A stretch of 64,000 nucleotides of DNA from Agrobacterium vitis (GTDB lineage Bacteria > Pseudomonadota > Alphaproteobacteria > Rhizobiales > Rhizobiaceae). How positions within the stretch are numbered: the first letter of the stretch is position 1; each line of letters begins with the position of its first letter. Both the position numbers and the translations under genes were made by a program. The stretch is taken from contig NZ_CP118260.1 of the NCBI RefSeq assembly GCF_013337045.2, forward strand, positions 558,001 to 622,000, written 5' to 3'. This document shows, piece by piece, positions 8,995 through 17,115 of this stretch. The notes beneath the pieces were generated by a model. The model was not told the DNA's origin. It saw only the letters and a program-made list of their open reading frames with translations, and did no database searches.

Positions 8995-9960
8995 GTGAAC
9001 ACCACTCGCGATGGAATGGCCGGCACCTCTGGTGCCGCGCCAGTGATGCAGCATATCTCAACACCGTCGCCGTTCAGGGCCAGTCTGGCGCGCAATGCGC
9101 CGGGCTATCTGTTTCTCCTGCCCTGGTTCATCGGCTTTTTCGTACTCACGCTCGGCCCGGCCCTGTTTTCCTTCTGGCTGTCGCTGACCGATTATAATCT
9201 GCTGCAATCGCCAAATGTCGTCGGCCTGGACAATTATATCCGCATCGCCACGGCGGACGAAAAATTCATGTCCTCCATGCGGGTGACGCTGGTTTATGTG
9301 GTGCTGTCGGTGCCGCTGAAGCTGACCTTCGCATTGCTGGTCGCCCTGCTGCTCAACAAGGGTATTCGCGGCCTGCCGCTCTACCGGGCGGTCTTCTACT
9401 TGCCATCGCTTCTGGGCTCCAGCGTTGCGATTGCTGTGGTCTGGCGGCAATTGTTCGATGGTGACGGGGCGGTCAACGTTCTGCTTTGGAATACCTTCGG
9501 CATCGAAGGGCCAAGCTGGATCTCCAATCCCGATTACTCCCTCTATACGCTGGTCATCCTGGCTGTCTGGCAATTTGGCTCGCCGATGATCATCTTCCTG
9601 GCCGGTCTTCGGCAGATCCCGGTCGACATGTATGAGGCGGCCAGCCTGGATGGGGCTTCCAAAGTGCGGATGTTCTTCAAGATCACCCTGCCTTTGCTGA
9701 CACCGGCGATCTTCTTCAATGCCGTGGTGCAGACCATCGATGCCTTCAAGGCCTTTACGCCGGCCTATGTGATCTCGTCAGGCACCGGCGGCCCGATCGA
9801 TTCGACGCTGTTTTACACGCTCTATCTCTACCAGGAAGCCTTTGGCTATTTCCGGATGGGATATGCTGCAGCGCTTGCCTGGATCCTGGTGATCATCATC
9901 GCGCTGTTCACGGCCTTTTCCTTCCTGTCCTCGCGCTATTGGGTGCATTACGATGACTGA
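8995..9960 (+). CDS. Sugar ABC transporter permease, MalF-like
   Basis: This 321-residue inner-membrane protein has six predicted helices, starting LFLLPWFIGFFVLTLGPALFS. The coupling loop EAASLDGASKVRMFFKITLPLLTP is the EAA motif that contacts the ATPase. It starts at GTG 8995, four bases after the binding-protein stop, and overlaps the next permease by eight bases, so the subunits are translationally coupled. Such permeases form MalF/MalG-type heterodimers for oligosaccharide import. Confidence 0.93.
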   Translation: MNTTRDGMAGTSGAAPVMQHISTPSPFRASLARNAPGYLFLLPWFIGFFVLTLGPALFSFWLSLTDYNLLQSPNVVGLDNYIRIATADEKFMSSMRVTLVYVVLSVPLKLTFALLVALLLNKGIRGLPLYRAVFYLPSLLGSSVAIAVVWRQLFDGDGAVNVLLWNTFGIEGPSWISNPDYSLYTLVILAVWQFGSPMIIFLAGLRQIPVDMYEAASLDGASKVRMFFKITLPLLTPAIFFNAVVQTIDAFKAFTPAYVISSGTGGPIDSTLFYTLYLYQEAFGYFRMGYAAALAWILVIIIALFTAFSFLSSRYWVHYDD

Positions 9961-10834
9961 TGCAGCACTTGCTTCCTCCCCGGACATCCATGCGCAGGAA
10001 AAACGGCGCTGGCCGGTGTCCCTTCTTCTGCATATCGTGCTGGCGGCAGCCTCGCTGGTGATGCTCTATCCGCTGCTGTGGATGCTCTCCGGCTCGATCA
10101 AGGACCAGAGCGAGATCTTCGGCCAGGCTTCACTGATCCCCTCGAAAGTGGATTTCAGCGCCTATATGCGGGGCTGGTTCAGCACCCAGGTCAGTTTCGG
10201 CACCTATTTCTGGAACTCGCTGGTCATTGCCGTGCTGACGGTGGTGGGCAATCTGTTTTCCTGCTCGCTGGCGGCCTATGCCTTTGCCCGGTTGGAGTTT
10301 CGGGGCCGCAATATCTGGTTTGCGCTGATGCTGGGGACGCTGATGCTGCCCTATCACGTCACGCTCATCCCCCAATATATCCTGTTTCTCGAATTGGGAT
10401 GGGTGAAGACCATTCTGCCGCTCGTCGTGCCGAAATTCCTGGCGGTGGATGCGTTTTTCATCTTCCTGATGGTGCAGTTCTTCCGTGGTATTCCGCGCGA
10501 ATTGGACGAGGCGGCGATGATGGACGGGTGCAGCCCCTGGCGGATCTATTGGCGGATCATGATGCCGCTCTCCCTGCCGGTGCTGGCAACGGCGGCGATC
10601 TTCTCCTTCATCTGGAGTTGGGATGATTTCTTTGGTCCGCTGATCTACCTCAGCGACATCAATACCTACACGGTACAGCTTGGCCTGCGGTCCTTCGTTG
10701 ACTCCACCGGCACTTCCGACTGGAGCGGGATGTTTGCCATGTCCAGCCTGTCGCTGGTGCCGATTTTCCTGATTTTCCTGTTTTGCCAACGCCTGCTGAT
10801 CGACGGTATCGCCACTGCCGGTCTGAAGCGTTGA
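9953..10834 (+). CDS. Sugar ABC transporter permease, MalG-like
   Basis: This 293-residue second permease has the N-terminal helix LLHIVLAAASLVMLYPLLWML and the EAA loop DEAAMMDGCSPWRIYWRIMMPLSLP. It begins inside the end of the previous gene, with the ATG overlapping by eight bases. The long periplasmic segment after helix 1 and the position in the operon identify it as the MalG partner of the heterodimer. Like its partner it should sit in the inner membrane and dock on the ATPase encoded at 12954. Confidence 0.93.
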   Translation: MTDAALASSPDIHAQEKRRWPVSLLLHIVLAAASLVMLYPLLWMLSGSIKDQSEIFGQASLIPSKVDFSAYMRGWFSTQVSFGTYFWNSLVIAVLTVVGNLFSCSLAAYAFARLEFRGRNIWFALMLGTLMLPYHVTLIPQYILFLELGWVKTILPLVVPKFLAVDAFFIFLMVQFFRGIPRELDEAAMMDGCSPWRIYWRIMMPLSLPVLATAAIFSFIWSWDDFFGPLIYLSDINTYTVQLGLRSFVDSTGTSDWSGMFAMSSLSLVPIFLIFLFCQRLLIDGIATAGLKR

Positions 10835-10862
10835 GATGATTTTCTAATAGGAGCTTGCGACT

Positions 10863-11891
10863 ATGAGTGCCTTGCGTTTTGCCGTTATCGGCATCAATCA
10901 CGATCATATTTTCGGCCAGATCGCTTTCATGCTGGAGGCTGGAGCGGAGTTTTCGGCGTTTTTTGCAGAAGAAGATGTATTGGCCCAGGCCTTTGCTGCC
11001 CGCTACCCACAGGCGCGGCGCGTGGCCGACCGGCGGCAGATCCTTGAAGATCCATCGATTGCCCTGATCCTGTCGGCGGCCATTCCCGCCAACCGCGCCG
11101 AGATCGCCATCGCCGCCATGCGTCACGGCAAGGATGTGATGCTGGACAAGCCGGGCATGACGACATTCGAGCAATTGGAAGCGGTGCGAAAGGTCCAGGC
11201 GGAAACGAAGCGGATCGTTTCGATCCTCTATTCCGAGCATTTCGAGACGGCCTGCACGGTGGAAGCGGGCAATCTGGTCAAGGCCGGGATGATTGGCGAG
11301 GTCATTCACACGACCGGGCTTGGTCCGCATCGGCTGCGCAAACCACATCGGCCCGGCTGGTTTTTTGACCGGGCGCATTATGGCGGCGTGCTGATCGACA
11401 TCGCCTCGCATCAATGCGAACAATTCCTGTTTTTCACCGGCGCCAAGGATGCGCAGATCCTGTCGGCCAGCACCGCCAACCGCGCCAACCCCGACACGCC
11501 CGGCCTTGAGGATTACGGCGATATTCACCTGACCACCGGCAAGGCCACCGGCTATATCCGGGTGGATTGGTTCACCCCCGATGGCCTGCCGACCTGGGGC
11601 GATGGACGGCTGTTTATCGTTGGCACGGAAGGCACGATCGAGCTTCGGAAATACCTCGATATCGAGGGCCGCCCCGGCGCAGACCATCTGTTCCTGACCG
11701 ACAAAACCGGCACGCGCTATATCGATTGCAGCAAAACCGAGCGGCCCTACGGACGGCAATTGCTGGCCGATATCCGGGATCGCACCGAGACCGCCATGGG
11801 GCAGGAGCATTGCTTCAAGGCCATGGAACTGGCGCTGAAAGCCCAGGCTTTCGCGGATGCGGCAAAGCAGAAGGGCGCTGGCAATGTCTAA
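10863..11891 (+). CDS. Gfo/Idh/MocA-family oxidoreductase
   Basis: This 342-residue Rossmann-fold dehydrogenase begins SALRFAVIGINHDHIFGQIA. The usual EKP cofactor/catalytic motif reads DKP (VMLDKPGMTT), so glutamate is replaced by aspartate while the lysine is kept. Later motifs include YGGVLIDIASHQCEQFL, where the His-containing segment matches the family active site. A TAGGAG ribosome site precedes ATG 10863. The stop codon overlaps the start of the next Gfo/Idh gene by eight bases, so the two proteins are probably made together, perhaps for sequential oxidation and reduction of an imported sugar. The substrate is unknown. Confidence 0.9.
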   Translation: MSALRFAVIGINHDHIFGQIAFMLEAGAEFSAFFAEEDVLAQAFAARYPQARRVADRRQILEDPSIALILSAAIPANRAEIAIAAMRHGKDVMLDKPGMTTFEQLEAVRKVQAETKRIVSILYSEHFETACTVEAGNLVKAGMIGEVIHTTGLGPHRLRKPHRPGWFFDRAHYGGVLIDIASHQCEQFLFFTGAKDAQILSASTANRANPDTPGLEDYGDIHLTTGKATGYIRVDWFTPDGLPTWGDGRLFIVGTEGTIELRKYLDIEGRPGADHLFLTDKTGTRYIDCSKTERPYGRQLLADIRDRTETAMGQEHCFKAMELALKAQAFADAAKQKGAGNV

Positions 11892-12954
11892 GATCTTCAA
11901 CGTTGCCGTCATTGGCCTTGGCATCGGCGCCCGTCATATCCGCGAGGGCTATATGCCGAACGCGGATCTGTTCAAGGTCGCAACGATCTGCGATCTCGAT
12001 CCTGCCCGTCTCGCCCAATTTGGCGAGGAATTTTCCGTTGATGGCCGGACCGATGATTTCGACGCCGTGCTCAACGATCCGTCCATCGACATTGTCGATA
12101 TCTGCACGCCGCCTTCCACCCATTACGACCTGATCTTTAGGGCGTTGGATGCGGGCAAGCATGTGATCTGCGAAAAACCGCTTGTCGGCTCGCTTGCGGA
12201 GATCGACCGGCTGATGATCCATGAGAAGACCGCCAAAGGCCGGTTGATGCCGATTTTCCAGTACCGTTACGGCGACGGTGTCCACAAGGCGCGCCGGATT
12301 ATCGAGGCGGGTCTGGCCGGTAAAGCCTATATCGCTACGTCTGAAACCCACTGGACACGGCTGTCGGACTATTACGCCGTGCCGTGGCGCGGCAAATGGG
12401 CGACAGAGCTTGGTGGCGTGCTGATGACCCATGCCATCCACATCAACGACATGCTGAGCTATCTGCTGGGGCCGGTCGCCTCGCTCTATGCCCGGGTCGC
12501 TACTCGCGTCAATCCGATCGAGGTGGAGGACTGCGTCAGTCTCAGCCTGGAAATGAAAAGCGGCGCCCTGGCAACCGTGTCGGCGACGTTGGGTTCGGCG
12601 GAGGAAACGTCCAGACTCAAGCTGTGCTTTGAACACGTGACCTTCGAGAGCAGCCACGCACCTTACCATCCCGGCGGCGATCCCTGGCGGATCATTCCGG
12701 CCAATTCGGAGGTCGGGCAAAAGGTCGACGCCCTGCTTGAGGGGTGGGTGCCGATGGCCCAGCTGTTTTCCGGCCAGATGCAGGCTTTCCATGCCTGCCT
12801 TATCAATGACACGCCGACGCCGGTCACGACGGAAGATGCCCGCCGTTCGCTGGAATTCCTCACCGCCTGCTATTGGAGCGCCAAACATAAGCAGGAGGTG
12901 CATTTCCCTGTTGGCAGTGACAATGCCTATTACGACAGCTGGAGGCAGAACTGA
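11884..12954 (+). CDS. Gfo/Idh/MocA-family oxidoreductase
   Basis: This 356-residue dehydrogenase begins MSKIFNVAVIGLGIGARHIREGY with a GxGxG-type NAD(P) motif, and has the intact EKP motif in HVICEKPLVGSL. The segment LGGVLMTHAIHINDMLSYLLG supplies the conserved histidines of the sugar-binding domain. ATG 11884 is preferred over the longer frame from 11857 because it begins right at the family's N-terminal strand and overlaps the previous stop. The stop TGA shares a base with the ATG of the ABC ATPase, showing tight coupling. It is one of three superfamily members in this locus. Confidence 0.9.
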   Translation: MSKIFNVAVIGLGIGARHIREGYMPNADLFKVATICDLDPARLAQFGEEFSVDGRTDDFDAVLNDPSIDIVDICTPPSTHYDLIFRALDAGKHVICEKPLVGSLAEIDRLMIHEKTAKGRLMPIFQYRYGDGVHKARRIIEAGLAGKAYIATSETHWTRLSDYYAVPWRGKWATELGGVLMTHAIHINDMLSYLLGPVASLYARVATRVNPIEVEDCVSLSLEMKSGALATVSATLGSAEETSRLKLCFEHVTFESSHAPYHPGGDPWRIIPANSEVGQKVDALLEGWVPMAQLFSGQMQAFHACLINDTPTPVTTEDARRSLEFLTACYWSAKHKQEVHFPVGSDNAYYDSWRQN

Positions 12955-14048
12955 TGGCGACAAGCGTCACACTGCAAAAGGTCTTCAAACGATATGGCGC
13001 GCTTGAAGTGATCCATGGTGTGGATCTCGAGATCACGCCTGGAGAATTCGTGGTGTTTGTCGGTCCGTCCGGCTGCGGAAAATCCACACTGTTGCGGATG
13101 ATCGCCGGGCTTGAGCCGATTTCCGGTGGCACTCTGCTGCTGGATGGGCAAAGGATGAACGAAGTGCCAGCGGCCAAGCGTGGCATTGCCATGGTTTTCC
13201 AGTCCTATGCGCTTTATCCGCATATGACGGTTTACAAAAACCTGGCCTTCGGTCTGGAAACGGCAGGCATGAAAAAGAAGGATATCGAGCCCCGCGTCCA
13301 GCGGGCCGCCGATATCCTGCAGATCCAGCCGTTGCTGGGGCGCAAGCCCAAGGCTTTGTCCGGCGGCCAGCGCCAGCGCGTCGCCATCGGGCGCGCTATT
13401 GTGCGCGAGCCGAATATCTTCCTGTTCGACGAGCCCCTGTCTAACCTCGATGCCGAATTGCGGGTGCAGATGCGTGTCGAGATCGCCAAGCTCCATCAGA
13501 GCCTGGGCAATACTATGATCTATGTGACCCACGATCAGGTTGAAGCCATGACCATGGCCGATACGATTGTGGTGCTGAAAGGCGGTTATATTGAACAGGT
13601 TGGCGCGCCGCTTGATCTCTACAACAATCCGAAAAACAAATTCGTCGCGGGCTTCATCGGCTCGCCCCGAATGAATTTCATCGATACCCGCTTGGTCGAA
13701 GCCGGAGACAGAACCGCTGTCGAGCTGAACGGCAAGCCAGTCGATCTCGCTCGGACAAGCCCCGGCGCTCAGGTCGGGCAAAAAGTCAGCGTCGGGGTCA
13801 GGCCCGAACATCTCAGTCTGCGACCGGCCGAAATTACCCTTGGTGAGGCGCATGTCGATCTGGTCGAGCATCTGGGTGGGCAGACCATCCTTTATCTGTC
13901 CATGCAGGATGGTCAGTCGATTGCCATGGTGATGGAAGACCAGCAGGCGATCCGCAAGGGTGAGAAGGTGACGATCCATATCGATTCGAAACGTTGCTAT
14001 CTGTTTGACGAAGCCGGTAACCGGGTGAACGGCGGCGTGAACCGATAG
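12954..14048 (+). CDS. ABC transporter ATP-binding protein, MalK/UgpC-type
   Basis: This 364-residue ATPase has Walker A GPSGCGKSTLLRM, the Q-loop region MVFQSYALYPHMTVYKN, signature LSGGQRQRVAIGRA, Walker B IFLFDEPLSNLD and switch His VTHDQ. The C-terminal 120 residues form the OB-fold regulatory (TOBE) domain of the MalK/UgpC class. It completes the importer started at 7707 and is coupled to the oxidoreductase gene through a TGATG overlap. MalK-type ATPases can energise several sugar importers. It acts on the cytoplasmic face of the membrane with the two permeases. Confidence 0.95.
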   Translation: MATSVTLQKVFKRYGALEVIHGVDLEITPGEFVVFVGPSGCGKSTLLRMIAGLEPISGGTLLLDGQRMNEVPAAKRGIAMVFQSYALYPHMTVYKNLAFGLETAGMKKKDIEPRVQRAADILQIQPLLGRKPKALSGGQRQRVAIGRAIVREPNIFLFDEPLSNLDAELRVQMRVEIAKLHQSLGNTMIYVTHDQVEAMTMADTIVVLKGGYIEQVGAPLDLYNNPKNKFVAGFIGSPRMNFIDTRLVEAGDRTAVELNGKPVDLARTSPGAQVGQKVSVGVRPEHLSLRPAEITLGEAHVDLVEHLGGQTILYLSMQDGQSIAMVMEDQQAIRKGEKVTIHIDSKRCYLFDEAGNRVNGGVNR

Positions 14049-14134
14049 GTAGGATAGGAAGCAAAGGCTTTGCGCCTTGGTTGGCGGGCGTGGCTATGCT
14101 ATTGGGCGGCTTTTAGAGGATAAAGAGACGCCCG

Positions 14135-14809
14135 ATGCTTCCCTGGATACAGCTTGACAGTGCAGCCATTCCCGATGGCGGCGGCGATCTGCGCCTGAAG
14201 CAGCGCGGCCAGGAATTCTCGATCATGCTGGGCGCCAACGAACTGATGAACAGCCGGTTGAGCGGTTCGGAAGAGGCGCTGGCGACGCTTGCCTGTGAGA
14301 ATATTGGGGCCTGCGAGAAGCCCAGCCTGCTGATCGGCGGGCTTGGCATGGGGTTTACCCTGCGTGCCGCCCTTGGCGTGTTGCAAGCCGATGCCCGCGT
14401 TACCGTTGCCGAATTGGTTCCGGCTGTGGTTGCCTGGGCGCGCGGGCCGATGGCGGAGGTTCATAAGGGCAGTCTCGATGATCCGCGTGTCGATATTCAT
14501 ATCGGCGATGTTGGCGCGCTGATCCGCTCAAAGCACGCCGCCTATGACGCCATTCTGCTTGATGTCGACAACGGTCCGGACGGATTGACCCGCGCCTCCA
14601 ATGACAGCCTTTATAATGCCGCTGGACTGCGTGCCGCAAAAGCTGCCTTGCGGCCAAAAGGCGTGCTGGCCGTCTGGTCTTCTGCCCCGGATGCCGCCTT
14701 TACCCGCAGGTTGCGGGAGGCGGGGTTCGTGACCGAAGAAGTCCAGGTGCGCGCCAACGGTAAACGCGGCGGGGCGCGCCATCTGTTGTGGATGGCGGTC
14801 AACGGGTGA
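14135..14809 (+). CDS. Spermidine-synthase-like / SAM-dependent methyltransferase-fold protein
   Basis: This 224-residue protein contains LLIGGLGMGFTLRAAL, the glycine-rich nucleotide-binding loop of the spermidine synthase/methyltransferase fold, and YDAILLDVDNGPDGL, where spermidine synthases carry their catalytic aspartates. Unlike true spermidine synthases it lacks the long N-terminal beta domain, so it may be a methyltransferase-like relative. It starts at ATG 14135, 86 bases after the ABC operon, and is probably separate from it. A bidirectional hairpin terminator follows at 14893-14931. The function is not established; the fold is fairly sure. Confidence 0.75.
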   Translation: MLPWIQLDSAAIPDGGGDLRLKQRGQEFSIMLGANELMNSRLSGSEEALATLACENIGACEKPSLLIGGLGMGFTLRAALGVLQADARVTVAELVPAVVAWARGPMAEVHKGSLDDPRVDIHIGDVGALIRSKHAAYDAILLDVDNGPDGLTRASNDSLYNAAGLRAAKAALRPKGVLAVWSSAPDAAFTRRLREAGFVTEEVQVRANGKRGGARHLLWMAVNG

Positions 14810-14892
14810 CGTCAAGAGAAGATGCCAAAGACGAATGTCGTTGGCACTTTCAATCCATCGAGCAAATCATGTGCAATTGAAGTGCAAAAACC

Positions 14893-14931
14893 AAAAAAGC
14901 CTGCCGCGGGAGGAGGTGCGGCAGGCTTTTT
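14893..14931. terminator. Bidirectional terminator, also last cuckoo-type hairpin
   Basis: A perfect 9-bp stem (14899-14907 with 14918-14926) closes a 10-base loop, GGGAGGAGGT on the plus strand. It is flanked by AAAAAA on the left and TTTTT on the right, so it can terminate transcription in both directions: the methyltransferase-like gene on plus and the small RNA on minus. Confidence 0.85.
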
Positions 14932-15060
14932 AAAAAGGTGAACAGCGGCTGGGAGGAGGAGTGCCACCGTTCCATCGGACGCCCCTAGGGAGGAGGAGTG
15001 GGTCGTCCGAGAGACGAAGCTTTGCGGGAGGAGGATGCATCGCTTCGTTGAGATAGATAA
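14893..15060 (-). ncRNA. Four-hairpin 'cuckoo'-type small RNA with CCTCCTCCC loops
   Basis: Read on the minus strand, four consecutive hairpins each expose CCTCCTCCC (or the longer CTCCTCCTCCC) in the loop. The stems are 15014-15020/15042-15048 (7 bp), 14976-14981/15004-15009 plus an inner CCC/GGG, 14940-14949/14963-14972 (10 bp with two G-U pairs) and 14899-14907/14918-14926 (9 bp, followed by a T run). The anti-Shine-Dalgarno loop motif, and the position directly downstream of a DUF1127 gene on the same strand, match the alphaproteobacterial cuckoo RNAs known from Rhodobacter and Rhizobiales. Processing of a DUF1127 transcript or a separate promoter could both produce it; no clear promoter was seen. 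The 5' end is approximate. Confidence 0.82.
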
Positions 15061-15187
15061 TACGCGACAAATGCCCAATTCATAGTCATTTTGTTGCAGT
15101 GCAGATATGCGCAAAATGCATGGGTATTTTGCGATGACGTGAGATCCAGATTGGGCGGATCTGCGTATGTCATTATCCCAGACGCAG

Positions 15188-15212
15188 AAACGCCCGCGTC
15201 ATCGGCGGGCGT
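15188..15212 (-). terminator. Hairpin downstream of the DUF1127 gene
   Basis: An 8-bp perfect stem (15190-15197 with 15205-15212, ACGCCCGC/GCGGGCGT) with a 7-base loop lies 26 bases past the DUF1127 stop on the minus strand. Only a short T run follows. It may be a leaky terminator that lets some transcripts read into the small RNA, or a processing site. Confidence 0.6.
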
Positions 15213-15238
15213 CGTTCAAGCAGCAATGTCGATATCGA

Positions 15239-15385
15239 TCAACCGGCAACGGAGGCCCGGGCAACGCGACGGATGTCGCTACGTTCAATGCCAAGATCCT
15301 GCAACTCGCGGCTGGTCATGCGGCCAAGTTCGGAAACGGTCTGACGATACTTGCGCCAGTTGTTCAGGGAGCGTGCTACGTTCAT
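15239..15385 (-). CDS. DUF1127 small basic protein (YjiS-like)
   Basis: This is a 48-residue gene on the minus strand, ATG at 15385 and TGA ending at 15239. The protein starts MNVARSLNNWRKYRQTVSEL, continues GRMTSRELQDLGIERSDIRR and ends VARASVAG, a textbook DUF1127 protein: arginine-rich with the motif L-x-D-x-G-I-x-R-x-D-I. DUF1127 proteins in Rhodobacter bind RNA and help mature the cuckoo-type RNAs encoded behind them, and in Agrobacterium they affect stress and phosphate physiology. The four-hairpin RNA directly downstream supports the same pairing here. An AAGGGC ribosome site precedes the start. A GGAAC-N17-CGTC element just upstream suggests stress-sigma control. Confidence 0.93.
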   Translation of the reverse strand: MNVARSLNNWRKYRQTVSELGRMTSRELQDLGIERSDIRRVARASVAG

Positions 15386-15411
15386 GATAATGCCCTTTCT
15401 GAGGCCTGTCT

Positions 15412-15437
15412 GACGTCAGCAACCTTGGTTCGGTTCC
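15412..15437 (-). promoter_or_regulatory. EcfG-like promoter of the DUF1127 gene (candidate)
   Basis: On the minus strand, GGAAC (15437-15433) is followed after 17 bases by CGTC (15415-15412), close to the general-stress consensus GGAAC-N16/17-CGTT. Its -10 part lies about 26 bases before the start codon, leaving a short leader. One mismatch in the -10 makes this a moderate call. Confidence 0.5.
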
Positions 15438-15620
15438 GGCGTCGTTTCGATGTTTGGAATATAGGCGTTCTCTCACCTTCCTAACAGAGACAAGGTCTCA
15501 CGCCACCCATGCGCCAAACGCATGAGTAAGCAATGGCGTTCTCTTTCGGAAATGTGGGGTCGGCTATCCTCAATGGTTCATACCCACATCGTTTATTCAG
15601 GTCACGAAATATTAAAATTC

Positions 15621-15645
15621 GGAACGGTGGCGCTTTCGCTTTGTT
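15621..15645 (+). promoter_or_regulatory. EcfG-like general-stress promoter of the SDR gene (candidate)
   Basis: GGAAC at 15621-15625, a 16-base spacer and TGTT at 15642-15645 fit the alphaproteobacterial general-stress sigma consensus GGAAC-N16/17-CGTT with one mismatch. It lies about 85 bases before the SDR start. SDRs of this type are common members of that regulon, which supports the call. Confidence 0.55.
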
Positions 15646-15730
15646 TTTAAGCTGTGAGCTTTTGAGAGTGCGGTTTTGATCCGCGCACTCGATTATCCAG
15701 CAATGATCTTTATAAATGAGAGGTGATCCG

Positions 15731-16588
15731 ATGATCGATAAACCGACGCCGCCCTTTTCCAGGCAACAACAGTCTATTCCTGGGCTGACCCGAGACATGG
15801 ACCCTGTACCGGATCATGGCGAAACCACCTATCAAGGTTCGGGGCGGCTTGCTGGCCAGAAGGCGGTGATCACAGGCGCGGATAGCGGCATCGGGCGGGC
15901 TGTGGCCCTGGCTTATGCCCGCGAGGGCGCCGATGTGCTGATCTCCTATCTCAGCGAACACGAGGATGCCGAGGAAACCAAGCGTCTTGTGGAAGAGGCT
16001 GGTCGCAAGGCCGTGCTGGTGGCGGGCGACTTGCAAAAGACCGACCATTGCCGCCTCATCATAGACAAGGCGGTTGCCGAGCTTGGTGGTATTGATATTC
16101 TCGTCAACAACGCCGCCCATCAAAAGACCTTCGAGCAGATCGAGGATATCAGCGATGAAGAATGGGAATTGACGTTCAGGGTCAATATCCACGCGATGTT
16201 CTATCTGACGAAAGCAGCCGTCAAGCACATGAAGCCCGGTTCGGCGATTATCAATACCGCCTCGATCAATGCCGATACGCCGAGCCCCACATTGCTGGCC
16301 TATGCCACGACCAAGGGTGCCATCCAGAATTTCACGGCGGGTCTTGCCCAGCTTCTGGCGGAAAAAGGCATCCGCGCCAACACTGTTGCGCCCGGCCCGA
16401 TCTGGACGCCACTCATCCCGTCCACCATGCCGCCGGAACGGGTCTCGAGCTTTGGTGAACAAGTGCCGATGAAACGACCGGGCCAACCGGCTGAACTTGC
16501 AACGGCCTATGTGATGCTAGCCGACCCCCTTTCGAGCTATGTTTCCGGCGCCACCATCGCGGTCACCGGTGGCAAGCCTATTCTCTAG
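15731..16588 (+). CDS. Short-chain dehydrogenase/reductase, general-stress YhdF/YdaD-like
   Basis: This 285-residue SDR has the cofactor loop TGADSGIGRA and NNAAHQ. Its catalytic Ser lies in NTASINADTPSP and its Tyr/Lys in LAYATTKGA. The N-terminal extension PPFSRQQQSIPGLTRDMDP, followed by GETTYQGSGRLAGQKA, is typical of the stress-induced SDR subgroup annotated as YhdF/YdaD or glucose/ribitol dehydrogenase-like. ATG 15731 is chosen over the in-frame ATG 15716 because the GAGAGGTGAT ribosome site lies between them. A GGAAC-type promoter upstream suggests general stress control. The stop codon TAG is the second to fourth base of a 105-bp palindromic repeat. The true substrate is unknown. Confidence 0.92.
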   Translation: MIDKPTPPFSRQQQSIPGLTRDMDPVPDHGETTYQGSGRLAGQKAVITGADSGIGRAVALAYAREGADVLISYLSEHEDAEETKRLVEEAGRKAVLVAGDLQKTDHCRLIIDKAVAELGGIDILVNNAAHQKTFEQIEDISDEEWELTFRVNIHAMFYLTKAAVKHMKPGSAIINTASINADTPSPTLLAYATTKGAIQNFTAGLAQLLAEKGIRANTVAPGPIWTPLIPSTMPPERVSSFGEQVPMKRPGQPAELATAYVMLADPLSSYVSGATIAVTGGKPIL

Positions 16589-16689
16589 AGCATCGGACCG
16601 AAAGTTAAGAACCGGTTTTCGGATGAATCCGATGGCGAACAAAAACTTAGAGCATTGTTCCGATTCCTATTTTCGGTCCGATGCTCTAG
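16585..16689. repeat. Palindromic intergenic repeat element (RIME/REP-like)
   Basis: The 19-base sequence CTAGAGCATCGGACCGAAA at 16585-16603 is repeated in perfect inverted orientation at 16671-16689, bounding a 105-bp element. The interior contains further partial repeats (AACCGGTTTTCGGA, GAATCCGATG, GTTCCGATTCC). Elements with GAGCAT..GACCGAAA ends followed by AACCGGTTTTCGGA are scattered through Rhizobiaceae genomes. The element provides the stop codon of the SDR gene and could fold into a long hairpin acting as a terminator. Confidence 0.8.
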
Positions 16690-17115
16690 CGGTCGTGGGG
16701 TGAGTTGAAGTCAGGTTTCCTGGTAAAGACAAACGAAAACAAGAGTCGCTTTCATCGGTCAGGTTCAGATTGAGCCTGGCCGAGCGTCGTTTTGGGGGGT
16801 GCTATTAACGGCGGATCGCCCTCTGCTGGCGGGATGACGGAAATGCATTGCCCCTCTATTGTCGCGGCAGGAATACCCGATAAACTGCGGCCTGATTCCT
16901 TGAGCTGAAAACTTGAGAAGAAAACCGTGCAGCGGGTATAAATCGGGGTGACGGGTTCTGTGCGTCCTGTGGAAGGCTTGAAGCGGTCGTGTCTTGGAGG
17001 GACGCCGTTTGTGCAGGTTCACTAGGCTTTTTGCGAACGGGCCTTTGTGCAGACGAGCCTAGTGCGAAGCAGGGGCCGGAAAGCGACTTGATCTCTTGGG
17101 GTGGGGAGGGGTGGC
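16690..17115. other. Intergenic region before the HWE kinase
   Basis: These 426 bases lie between the palindromic repeat and the kinase. Overlapping short open frames on both strands have no recognisable product and look random. It should contain the kinase promoter, but no convincing -35/-10 pair or GGAAC element is visible. Confidence 0.4.

Noticed and set aside
12930..13979. 349-residue antisense open frame opposite the MalK-type ATPase
   Set aside because: The composition is rich in His, Gln and Asp without any recognisable motif, while the plus strand has all ABC ATPase motifs.
14893..15060. CRISPR array or simple GA-rich repeat tract
   Set aside because: The recurring GGGAGGAGG units sit in the loops of four separate perfect or near-perfect hairpins with unrelated stems, which fits a structured RNA, not spacers. 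No CRISPR array was seen elsewhere in the window.
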